Of a stretch of DNA of 64,000 bases, positions 35,346 through 46,999 are shown piece by piece. The notes under the pieces were generated by a model, which saw only the letters and a program-made list of their open reading frames with translations, did no database searches and was not told the origin of the DNA. The stretch's first letter is position 1. Each line of letters begins with the position of its first letter. The position numbers and the translations under genes were made by a program. The DNA is from Blumeriella jaapii (lineage: Eukaryota; Ascomycota; Leotiomycetes; Helotiales; Drepanopezizaceae). The DNA is taken from NCBI GenBank assembly GCA_009599575.1, contig VWND01000067.1:496001-560000 (forward strand), written 5' to 3'.

Positions 35346-37256
35346 AATTTCGGCTCTATAAAACCCAAAGCGCAAATAACAAAACAGCCGATTTCGTCAG
35401 CGATTTATTCGTCGATATTTTATTCGTTTTGTTTAACGAAGTCAAATAAATAAAAACGTTTTCGTTTAAAAAAGCCGTCTGCCGTTATATTAATTATCTT
35501 TTTAATATGCCTGACTTCGAAATCTATAAATCGCATTTAAGCTATTTAATTAATAACGAACGCTTTTGATAAATTATTAACTTTTTTATTTAATTAATCG
35601 ACAAAATCTTTTGCGTCCGTTTTCAAAATAAAATATACGTCGTATAATTCGCTTTTTATTTTTTATTTTATTTTAAAAGCGCTTCGATATTCTCGTTTAA
35701 TAGCATCGTAGCGTGCTTTCGCGAAAAATTATAAACCGCTTTCGAATCGTAAAAAATATCGTTTTTGTTTTTATCGATTTGTTACAATACAGCTTTCCAA
35801 CCGAAAATATTAGCATCGATAATTAAAATGATTTTTTCTGCGTCTAAACTATAATCGATCCGCATAAGCGAAAAAACCGATAAAAAGTCGTTTTTAAAAA
35901 CTTTTATAATTTTATTTTATTTTTTTTTTCAAACGAAATCGATTTTTTTTTTATCGTAGCGTAAATAAATATAGCTTTTTAAAAAAAGTTTTTAATTTAA
36001 TTACGATAATAAATCATAACGCCAATAAAAGCTTTAGCTTCGGTAATATTTTTACACCTTTTTTATTCGCAAATTTGTTTAATTTTCTTTCGTTAAAAAT
36101 AGCTGCCAGCGCTATTAATTATATAGCCAACGATATTTATTTCGGGCATACAAAATTTTAATCGAAAATTAATAATAACTTTAGCTTTTTCGAAGCAAAT
36201 TATAATTTTGTCGATATTTTAAATATATTTTATTATATAACGTCGAATTTTAAAAAATTTTTTCTTATTATTATAATATAATCTAAGACTTTTTATTTCA
36301 ACGTCGTTAACGTAAAAAAAAATAATATTAAAAATGCAAATCATAAAAACCTTGTATACGACTTTTACGAATTAAGCGACTGAATTAATGGCTTCCATAA
36401 ATACTCTGGTTATACGCAGCAAACCGATTGGAATTTAAATTGCTGTTATATTTCGAAATCGTAAATCAAATACTAAATGGTCGTAGCCGGAAAACAAGTC
36501 GAAAAAGGAAGCGATCGTTAGTTTTGCGAATTCGTTTAAAAATTAATCGACGTTAAATAACACGTTAGCGTTTCGTATCGTTATTTTGTTTATTTCGACG
36601 ACTGCGATAATAAATTTATAAATACTTTTTTTTTTCTTAGCAACGATAAACTATTTGTTTTTGTATAAGCCGTGGCAAAATTCGAAAATCTTTTGTTTAA
36701 TTCGTTTTTTCAGCATTTCGACTATTTTATTTTAAAAAGCTTTAAAAATTAAAAAGGTTTTTTTTGCTAAGCTTCGTAAAATACGGTTTTAATATCGATA
36801 TAAAGCGTAACGTCAAAATTAAATTGGCTTATTTCGGTAAAATCGAAAGTTATAACCTTTTTTCGGTTGCGTAAAATTTCGTATAAAACTTTTTTTTTTT
36901 TTAGCAAAAATTAAATTCCGATTGCTAAATTATTAAATCGTTTTTTTATAAATCGGCTGCCAAATAATAAGCTAGAAAATCGGCCGGTAATAAATCTTTC
37001 GAATTCGTTAATAACTGATTAAAATAATTTTATTATTTTATTTTTTTCAAACCAATCGTCTATCTTTCCGGAAATATTTCCACCGGATTCGCCAAGATTT
37101 ACGAATCGTACTTTATCAGCTTTGCGCTTATAAAAAATACTAATATTAATACAAAAAAATAAGATATATAAATCGAATTTGTTTAATACGAAAACGAAAA
37201 TTTCGAAACTTTTATTCCCGAATTAATAGCCAAAAATATTAATATTAGCTAATTTC

Positions 37257-37289
37257 ATTTGCGATGCTATCTCGATTAACGACGTAAAT
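37257..37289 (+). repeat. 33-bp ATTCGCG module between protease and RT of H2
   Basis: ATTTGCGATGCT ... AACGACGTAAAT, RIP-eroded at both ends. It is at the same position as 45687-45719 and 59369-59401. Confidence 0.7.
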
Positions 37290-38026
37290 GCTTTTAACCG
37301 AATATTTTCCAAATTTTATTATAGCCTAGCGTTTGTTTTAAAACCAGAGCCGGCTATTCGTTTTCTAATAAAACGTCGACTAAAAAAACCTTATCGCCGG
37401 CGACGGTGATTTAACTTTAAAAAAATCGGTTTTAATTCCAAAAAAAAGCTTTTATTTAATCGTTTTCGATATATTTAAAACTGACGAAACTTTCCAAAAT
37501 TCAAAGCATTTTAAAAATAATAAAATAAAAGCATTTTTTTATTATCAAAAATTTTTTATAAATAATAATATTTTCAACGTCGATTTTTATATTTCGTATA
37601 ATTCCGTTAAATTTAATCGTATTTTTATTAACGGTAGTATAAATTATTCGTTTGTCGATAATAATCGAAATACTATTAGCTTCGGCCGTGTTTTTTAATT
37701 TATACAATTGATTTCGGCTCTATTATCGAATAAAACGAGAACGGTCGTACTTTTCTTAAATATTAGTTTTATTTTTAATACTTTTATAACCGTATAAAAG
37801 CAGTTTCGTCGTTTTAACTTTTGGATTTTTATAACAAAGGCCAAAAAACTAACTTTTTCCGAAAATTCTTTTTTATCGGCTAAATTAATTGCGGTGTTAT
37901 AAATTTCTTTTTGATTTTTTTCTAATTTAAAATCGTTTCTTTTTCGGATAATTTCAATTTTTTCGTTTTTTTTTAATACAAAAATTTGTTTGTTAATAAT
38001 TTTATCGAATTTCTTTTTTATATTAA

Positions 38027-38030
38027 ATAA
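38027..38030. other. TSD ATAA of H3 (mate at 49335-49338)
   Basis: A four-base repeat. H3's own sequence near 46450 and H1 near 60130 show the uninterrupted TAAATAAATCG. Confidence 0.8.
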
Positions 38031-38296
38031 TATAAAAGTAGGTAGGAAAACCAGACTGATACGGCCACATATCGGTGGGTAAGATAGTCTAGGGAATCCC
38101 TAGAAGAAACTGAAGAAAGGAAAGAAAAATAAGTAAAAGTATAAATTGGACTGCGTGTTTATAATATTATTTAAAAGAGTGCTTTGCTTTTATACCTGTT
38201 GAAAGTAATCAGTAGCAAAAGGTTTCGGAAAAATTTATACCTCGATTATAGCTAAAATTATTAACTTTTATTAATACAAAGTATTACCGTTTTATA
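38031..38296 (-). repeat. 3' LTR of H3
   Basis: 266 bp. The outer edge (38031-38130) is lightly mutated, for example CTAGGGAATCCCTAG intact, and the inner edge is heavily mutated. Confidence 0.93.
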
Positions 38297-41200
38297 TTCT
38301 GTTTTAAATAATATACGTAATCGTTTTTAATTACGATTAAAAAAAAACATAATTTTAATAAATATAATTTAGTTTATTTCATATGATTTAAAAACTAATT
38401 AATTAAAAGCCGAATTTTTTAGTTTTATACTTTTTCGGTTTTTTAATTCGTTTTTGACTTTTTTGCTGTTGGCTTTTGCGAAAAAATAGCGTTACGCTTA
38501 TCGTTTAAATTACTTTGTTTATTTTGCTTTTTTAAAAAGTGGCTCGATAAAATATCAGTCGAAATATCGTTTAGATTTACGAACGTTTTAATAATTTTTT
38601 CGTCGATAATATTATTAAGCGTCGCCGCGATAAATGCTTTTTACGATTTTTTTCCGTAAATAATAGATTTCAGCTTTTAAACGTGGTCCTACGCTTTGCA
38701 AAAGGCGCTGAAAAGTTTTTTATTAAAATCGTAAAAATAATCGATTAATTCGTCGTAATTAAAACCGATTAACGCTTTTGCTTCGCGTAAAATTAATAGG
38801 TCGGATTACGGTTATTTGCCGACGAATGCTTTTAAAAAAGTTCCGAAGCTTGTAAAAAAGATTATTTCACGAAATAGTTCGGAAATAATCGTTTGCAATC
38901 GAAACCACCGAAAATATTATAATTGCTTTCGCCGTAATACAAATAATATCAAATAGCTTATCGAAGCGTCGTTTTCGAAATGGTTTTTATATTTTTGCGT
39001 CGTATAATTATTCGAATAAATTAATATCGCGCCGTCGGTTTTTTAGGTTTTGAATTTAACGAAAATCTTTTGCTTAATCGAAAAGCTGATAAAATTATTT
39101 TATTTTTTATTTCGTAGCTTTCGGTTTCGTAATTCGATAAAATAGCCGAGGCTATTGTTTTAAACGCGCTAAAATACGAAAAAGCTAAGCTTTTTTAAAT
39201 AATTTTAATTAGCTTAGCGTCGTGGTATAATTGCAAATAAACTTCGATTATTTCCGAATTATATACGAATGCAAGCAGAACGTAGTAATCGAAAATGGCG
39301 TCGATAAAATTTTCGATTTTTTTTTTTTTTAAAAATCGGCGATATCGAATTTTATAACCGTAATACGGTCGGGACCAGCGAAATTTAAAGCGATCGAAAC
39401 GTTAAAATATATTACGAAGCGGCAATTTTCAAAGTTTCGAATAATTAAAACAGCGAAATAAAAGCCGGAATGCATTTTAAAAGCTTATTAAATAAAACTG
39501 TAAAATATATTAGCGAAAAAAGCTGTAAGCGCTTTTTAAGTTTTAATTAATCGGAAATAATACTTATATATAGCTATTTTTTTTTTATAAAATGCAGTAA
39601 TAGTTTATTTTTTCCGTTGTGAAATTCTACGTAATTAACGAATTCGCAGTTTAGTTCGGATAAATTTTAAAATATATTTTCGGTCGAAAAGCTAAAAAAA
39701 TCGGCTTTTAAAAATATTCGTTATTTTTATTTTTCTACGTTTTAATCGAATTTTATAATCGCGCTAAAAGCTTTAGGATCTGTTTTGAAGTTTGCGTAGC
39801 TTAAATAAATTTTAGCATGTATTTAAATAATTTTCGCAGTTTTTCGTCGGAATATAAATTAATTATTAAAATTAATTTCGAACACGTCGTAATCCGAATT
39901 TTTAATAGCAGCGAATCGATTAGCGAAGCCGATAACGTCGATTTTTTTTATAATTAAATCGCAGTACGCCGCGTAATAATATACGTAAAAATAACAGAAT
40001 TTGCCGTTTTTTTTAGTATTAACGTTATTCGTAAAAACGAAATTAAAAAATCGGAGTTTTTCAGCGAAAAAAGCTCGAGTAAAAACGGATTACCGTTTTT
40101 AAAAAAAATTTTTATTTGTTTCGGCGTATTATATTTGCAATCTTTCGAAAAAAGCTTGGTTTAGTTTTCGTTCGAAGCAAAAGGAAAAAAGCTGGCGGGT
40201 TTATTTGGTTTTTATATAAAAATATCGAAATAAAATTTCTGAATCGTTTCGTCGTCGAAAGCGAAAGTTTTAAGCAGAATAATTTAATTTTATGTTTTTT
40301 ATATAATTTTTTCCGCGATAATTTCGATATTTTTTTCCAAGCTTTTTCGGTCGAATCGTATAATAATCGAGATTTTAAATACTTTTATCAGAATTTAAAA
40401 TATTAGCGGTATTGGTACGACGTTTTTAAACGCAGCAAGCGTTTTTAATATTTGCGTATTTAGCTTCGAAAAATCAGATTCAAAATCGTTTGGATTTTTT
40501 TTTTTCGAAGTGCCGGCGTTTTCCGAATTTAATTCCGTAAAATCGTCGCGTTTTTTATTAATTAGCTTAAAAGCTATAATTCGGCGTCGATTTCCGGCTG
40601 TTTTTATTCGCAATGCTTTTTTTGTTAGCGACGCGAATGATTTTTTTTTTCGAACAAAAAAGATTTCGGAAATATCGGCGCGCTTTTTTACGTTTTTTAT
40701 TTTTACTTTTTCCGGAATCGTTTTTATAAATATAATAAGTTTTTTATATTCGAATAAACGATTATTTGCTATTACGCTTTTGATTTCGTTTTCGGATTCG
40801 TTTTCGATAATTAAAAATAAAAATCGCCGAATTGTTTTAGCTGTTTTAAAAATATTAATTGCTATCGCGTATATTTTTTCGAATTAAACGAAAATAATAT
40901 TAGCTTTTTCGTTTTTTTCGTCGTCGTAAATTTAAAATATCGGAATAGCGTCGTTTTTTTTTTTCGGTATAAAAATACCGCATTTAATAATATTTAGTTT
41001 TTTGCTTTAAAAAAAAATTAAATTTAAAATTTCGCAGCCGATTAAAATTTTTTTTAACGATTACATAGCGTCGTCGATTAATTTGCAAACAGCTGTAAAA
41101 AGGCTTGTAAATCTGCGGGCTTTTAAATTGTTGGCTTTTAGAACTTACGCTTTGAAAATATAAGCGTTTAATACCCAGACTTTTTTTTCAATAAAAGTGA

Positions 41201-41770
41201 TAGTTTCGAAAAAGCGAGCGAAATGCCGAAATAAAATAACACCGGTGATTTTATTAAAAACGTATTTTTAAATATTTTTTTTTCGTTGATTTAATAAAAA
41301 ACGCAATATTCGGTCTATTATCTTTTTTTTGTTATTTCGAGCTTTTTTTGCTTCGGCGAGGATTTTTAAAACGTTATTGTAATTTAGCAGAAATTTATCG
41401 TAATTAAAACTTTTGCGAACAAATTCAGTTTTAACGAAACTTTCGTAATCGAATAAAAATTCGTTAACGTTTTCAATTATTATATCGAATTATTTTATAA
41501 ATATTTTTACGAAAGCTGTTTATTAATTTGAAATAGCGGCATTATATATTTGTTTAAATTCGAAAAAATTGCGTATAATAATTTCGTTTTAAAATAAATT
41601 AAAAATAAGCTTGCCAGGTTTAGCAACGTTTTGCTTAGAAAACGATATAATATCGATAAATTTATTAATTAAAAAAATATATTATATTTGTTAAAAAATA
41701 ATTGGAAAAAATTACGGAAATTGTAAAATATTTATATTTAAAAATTACGAAAATCCGTATATTGTTTTTC
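38297..41770 (-). pseudogene. H3 ORF3: long unrecognised third ORF (broken)
   Basis: On the minus strand one frame can be followed from about 41770 to the 3' LTR with stops almost only at Gln/Trp codons. Separate stretches checked at 41399, 40883 and 40613 are all in the same phase. Legible blocks include NVAKPGKLIFNLF, LAEAKKARNNKKK, FRHFARFFETITFIEKKVW, KRDDFTELNSENAGTSKKK (40395-40613), FANRFAAIKNSDYDVFEI and DAIFDYYVLLAFVYNSE. It is about 1,000-1,100 codons and lies after pol, where most Gypsy elements have only a short untranslated region. No RT, protease, integrase, chromodomain or envelope signature is visible. The function is unknown. Confidence 0.6.
40606..40638 (+). repeat. 33-bp ATTCGCG module in H3 ORF3
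   Basis: ATTCGCAATGCT ... GCGACGCGAAT. On the coding strand it gives FASLTKKALRI, in frame. Confidence 0.8.
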
Positions 41771-41774
41771 TAAT

Positions 41775-42150
41775 AAATTATAATTGTTTAGATAAGCATT
41801 CGTTTAAAACAACGAAAAAAATGAATAATACAAAAAGCAGCAAATAATAAAATGCATAAAAGATAGTTTTCGTAAAATATGCGAGCGGTATAAATGTATC
41901 AGATATGCGGCTTAAATATGTATAAAGCTTTTGTTTTAATAAACAAAAATACAGTTAAATAAAAAAAAGTATAATAAATGTTTTAAATAATATAAAAAAA
42001 GGTTTTAAAAATAAACAGTATATATAAAACAAAATAATTAGGTTGTATATAAGCAAGCAAAACAAAAATAATAAAATAATATATAATAAAAAGGAAAATC
42101 ATAAATAATAAAAATAATAAAACAATTAATAAACAATTTTGTAAGCATTT
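41775..42150 (-). other. AT-rich spacer between pol and ORF3 of H3
   Basis: The plus strand is A-rich with repeated AATAAA/AATAATAAA words and nearly no CpG. On the minus strand it follows the pol stop. It may hold signals for ORF3 expression, but nothing specific is recognised. Confidence 0.5.
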
Positions 42151-43677
42151 TTTTTTTTTCGGTTATAAATAAAATCACGATTTAAATTATAGTTTTAACA
42201 GCGGAATTATTATTCGGTTATTTCCAGACTTTTTTAAAAAGTTTTTTTTTTTCAGAAATATAATCGTTTTGGTCGGAATCGTCGTCGAAATCGCTAGAAT
42301 CGGAGTCGCTTTTTAATTTAAAATTTAAAAAATAAACTTGCTGGTTTTTTTTGTAAAATCGTTTTAACCGGTTGGCGGCGAACGTTTTTTTCAGTTTTGT
42401 TTCATCGAGTTTCGTAAGCTTATAATAGCTTTTATTTAATTCGGCCTCGTATATTTTGTAAAATCCGAGCTATTTATAATCAAATTTAATATCGGCCGAT
42501 TTATCGATAGCGCGCTGAACGTCGTAAACTAAAACCAGATTTTTTTTTTTAATTAGCGTTTTTTTTAAAACTTTGGTTTTATTCCAGATTTTTTTAGCCG
42601 CTTTTTTATATTTTTTTTTTTTAAAATTTTTTTTTTTATATTTATATCGCGGTAATTTAGCTGTTTAAATTTTATTGCTAATAAGTTTGCTTTCGTTTTT
42701 ATTTTAATTACGTTATAAAGTTTTTATACAAGTTATTTTGTTTTCAAAAGCAATCGAACGTTTTTTCGTATTAAATAAAAAATAAAATTATTTCAGTAAA
42801 AGCGTATATATATATGCGTATAGCAAAAAGCATTTTCGAAAATTTCCGCGATTAACGTTTATAGCTTTTTCGAATAGCTTTTAAAAAACCGTCGAAAATA
42901 TTCCTGTAGCCTCGTTCAACGGATCCGTTGCTTTTCGAATTGTAGGCTGAGATTTGAATGCGCTGGATATCGTATTTTTTTATATAAAAGTTTTAATAAC
43001 GCTTTTGTTTTCGAGTTTATTATCGACGTTTAATTTGCTAAATAAACCGTATCGATATACGACGTTTTTTAAAAAAAAAATCGTTATAATTTCGGAAATA
43101 GCGTTTCGAAAAAATCGCTTTTCAAGCTATTTAAATAAATCGTTAATAACGAATACGAAATATATATAACCGCGATCGGTGATTAATACGCGTATAACGT
43201 CGAAATTGACTTTTTTCCCAGATTTTTAAAAAATTACGTCGGATATAATAAGTTTTTTTTTTTCGGCCAAGCTTTCGTTTTTGGCAAAAAATGCAACTTT
43301 TAACGAATGCTTTGCAGTTTTCGAAATATTTTTTTTATTAAAAGTCGTTTTTGATTTGATAATAAATGGTTTTAGCTTTTTTATAAAATACTTTTTCGTA
43401 AGCTTTTTTTATAATTTAAAATTTATCAGCTTTGTTATTTATTATTAAGCGTTTTTGATATATATTATTTTTTATTTTATATAATTTTTTATCGGCTAAA
43501 ATATAATCGAAAGCTTGGTTTTTAAATAATTTAAATTAATAATTTAGTACGATAAATAGTTTAAATAAAATGGTTAAATAATATATAATTAAATAAAAAT
43601 CTTCGGTTTTGTAATTATCGATCAAAAGTTTATTTTCGTTATTAATCGGCTTATTCCGATCGTTTTCGATTAAATTT

Positions 43678-43710
43678 ATTCGCGGTGCTAGCCGAAATAA
43701 TAACGCGAAT
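43678..43710 (+). repeat. 33-bp ATTCGCG module, H3 linker, unit 1
   Basis: ATTCGCGGTGCT ... AACGCGAAT with perfect 7-bp inverted ends. Confidence 0.85.
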
Positions 43711-43740
43711 GCTTTTTCGGCCCGAAAATTAATGTTTTTT

Positions 43741-43773
43741 ATTCGCGGTGCTAGCCGAAATAACAATACGAAT
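43741..43773 (+). repeat. 33-bp ATTCGCG module, H3 linker, unit 2
   Basis: 63 bp after unit 1. ATTCGCGGTGCT ... AATACGAAT, with one RIP change in the 3' arm. Confidence 0.8.
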
Positions 43774-45686
43774 AGTTTCGGCTTTGTAAAACCTAAAGCG
43801 TAAATAGCGAAACAGCCGATTTCGTTAGCGATTTATTCGTCGATATTTTATTCGCTTTATTTAACGAAATTAAACGAATAAAAACGTTTTCGTTTGGAAA
43901 AGCCGTTTGCCGTTGTATTAATTATTTTTTTAATATATTTAATTTCGAAATTTATAAATCGCATCCAAGCTATTTAATTAATAACGAGCGCTTTTAATAA
44001 ATTACTGGTTTTTTTATTTAATTAATCGATAAAAACTTTTGCGTTTGTTTTCAAAATAAAATGTACGCCGTATAATTCGCTTTTTATTTTTTTTATTGCT
44101 TTAAAAGCGCTTCGATATTTCCGTTTAATAATATCGTAGCGTGTTTTCGCGAAAAATTATAAGCCGCTTTCGAATCGTAAAAAATGCCGTTTTTTGTTTT
44201 CGTCGATTTATTGCAATATAGCTTTCCAACCGAAAATATTAGCGTCGATAATCAAAATGATTTTTTTTGCGTTTGGGCTATAATCGATCCGTATAAGCGA
44301 TAAAATCGATAAAAAGTCGTTTTTAAAAACTTTTATAATTTTGTTTTGCTTTTTTTTCCAAACGAAATCGATTTTTTTTTTTATCGTGGCGTAAATAAAT
44401 GCAACTTTTTAAAAAAAGTTTTTGATTTAATTACGGTAATAAATCATAACGCCAATAAAAGTTTTGGCTTCGGTAATATTTTTATATTTTTTTTATTCGC
44501 AGATTTTTTTAATTTTTTTTTATTAAAAATAGCGGTCAGCGCTGTTAGTTATATAATTAACGATATTTATTTCGAATATGTAAAATTTTAATCGAAGGCT
44601 AATAATAGCTTTGGCTTTTTCGAAGCAGACCATAATTTTATCGATATTTTAAATATGTTTTATTATATAGCGTCGAATTTTAAAAAAAAAAATTTTATTA
44701 TTATAATATAATTTGAAACTTTTTATTCCGACGTCGTTAACGTAAAAAAAAATAATATCAAAAATGCAAATTATAAAAATTTTGTATACGATTTTTACGA
44801 ATTATGCGATGGAATTAATAGCTTTTATAAATACTTTCGTTATACGTAATAAGCCGATTGGAATTTAAATTGCCGTTATATTTCGAAATCGTGGATTAAA
44901 TACTAAATAATCGTAGCCGGAAAACAGATCGAAAAAAAAACGATCGTTAGTTTTGCGAATTCGTTTGAAAATTAATCGACGTTAAATAACACGTTAGCGT
45001 TTCGTATCGTTATTTTGTTTATTTCGACGATTGCGATAATAAGTTTGTAAATGCTTTTTTTTTTTTTCGCAACGATAAACCATTTGTTTTTATATAAGCC
45101 GTAGCAAAATTCGAAAATCTTTTGTTTAATTCGTTTTTTTAGCATTTCGACTATTTTATTTTGGAAAGCTTTAAAAATTAAAAATTTTTTTTTTTGCCAG
45201 GCTTCGTAAAACACGGTTTTAATATCGATATAAAGCGTAACGTTAAAATTAAATTAGCTTATTTCGGTAAAATCGAAAGTTATAATTTTTTTTCGGTTGC
45301 GTAAAATTTCGTATAAAATTTTTTTTTTTTTTAGCAAAAATTGGGTTTCGATTATTAAATTATCAAATTGTTTTTTTGTAAATCGGCTGCCAAATAATAA
45401 ATTAGAAAATCGGCCGGTAATAAATTCTTCGAATTCGTTAATAATTAGTTAGAATAATTTTGTTGTTTTATTTTTTTCAAACCAATCGTTTATTTTTCCG
45501 GAGATATTTCCACCGGATTCGCTAAAATTTACGAATCGTATTTTATCAGCTTTGCGCTTATAAAAAATACTAATATTAATATAAAAAGATAAAATATATG
45601 GATCGGATTTGTTTAATACGAAAACGAAATTTTCGAAACTTTTATTTCCGAATTAATAATTAAAAATATTAATATTAATTAATTTT

Positions 45687-45719
45687 ATTCGCGGTGCTAT
45701 TTCGATTAATAACGTAAAT
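45687..45719 (+). repeat. 33-bp ATTCGCG module between protease and RT of H3
   Basis: ATTCGCGGTGCT ... AATAACGTAAAT. On the coding strand it gives FTLLIEIAPRI, similar to FALLFRLAPRI in the linker copies. Confidence 0.8.
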
Positions 45720-46999
45720 GCTTTTAGCCGAATATTTTCCAAGTTTTGTTATAGCCCAGCGTTTGTTTTAGGGCCAAAGCCGGCTATTCGTTTTCCGATA
45801 AAACGTCGATTAAAAAAACTTTATCGTCGGCGACGGTAATTTAATTTTAAAAAAATCGGTTTTAATTTTAGAAAAAAGCTTTTATTTGGCCGTTTTCGGT
45901 ATATTTAAAACTGACGAGATTTTTCAGGATTCAAAGCATTTCAAAAATAATAAAATAAAAGCATTTTTTATTATTAAAAAGTTTTTATAAATAATAATAT
46001 TTTTAACGTCGACTTTTATATTTCGTATAATTTTATTAAATTTAATAATGTTTTTATTAACGATAATATAAATTATTCGCTTATCGGTAATAATCGGGAT
46101 ATTATTAGCTTCGGCTGTTTTTTGGTTTATATAATTAACTTCGATTTTATTATTAAATAAAGCGAAAGCGGTCGTACTTTTTTTAAGCATAATTTTTATT
46201 TTTGATGCTTTTATAACCGTATAAAAGTAATTTCGTCGTTTTGATTTTTAAGTTTTTATAGCGAAAATTAAAAGATTGATTTTTTCCGAAGATTTTTTTT
46301 TATCGGCCAAATTAACTGCGGTATTATAAATTTTTTTTTGGTTTTTTTTTAATTTAAAATCGTTTTTTTTTTCGGATAATTTTAACTTTTTTGTTTTTTT
46401 TTAATATAGAAATTTGTTTATTAATAATTTTATCGAATTTTCTTTTTATGCTAAATAAATCGCTGAATTTTAATTTAATTTTTTGTTTTATAATTTTTTT
46501 AATAACTTCGTCGACGGCTTCGAAGCTAATATATTTATCGATTTATTTTTCGCTTTGTATTAATAATAGGCGCTTAAAAGCTGGTATTTTCTGAATAATT
46601 TAAACCGGAATATCGGTATCGATATTTTTTATATCGTCGTTAATTTTTTTTATTATAAGCGTTTTTCTAATAGTTTTATCGGTTTTTTTTCGAATTTCAA
46701 AATCTTTTTCTTTTTCGATTCTAACGTTTTTTTTTATATTAGTTGGTTTAGCGAATAAAACAAAAGCATTTTGCTTTTTTATAATTCGCTGGCTTAATTA
46801 TACAGTTATAATATTTACAAATGCGATAATTGCATTAGTAATATATATATTTGTTTTTTATTTATATATTTAAATTTTATTTACGCTTAAAATAAAAGTT
46901 TTCTTTTTAATTAATACGCTTTCTGAAATGTTTTTTTTTTTATTAATAAAAATCGTTTTTGCATTTTTTTTGTTTTCCAAGCAGTCGTTTTATTTCGTA

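Larger units (their letters stand above)
33780..38030 (-). pseudogene. pol of H2: protease, RT, integrase, acidic tail (broken)
   Basis: The protease region is open at 37501-37707: TAEANSISIIIDKRIIYT and NTIKFNGIIRNIK. RT is at about 36290-36900, matching the H3 block YKNKWFIVAKKKKS and TIRNANVLFNVD. The linker with the duplicated module is open at 35108-35368 (FALLFRLALRIKN, FRAEKTFALLFRLASRIN). The integrase core is near 34480-34570, and the Ser/Asp-rich tail near 33840-33910. Interrupted at its upstream end by H3 at 38030. RNase H was not individually identified. Confidence 0.75.

Noticed and set aside
38297..41770. Retrovirus-like envelope for ORF3
   Set aside because: No signal peptide, fusion peptide or anchor can be trusted: C-to-T mutation turns Ser, Pro and Leu codons into Phe/Leu and makes any product look hydrophobic.
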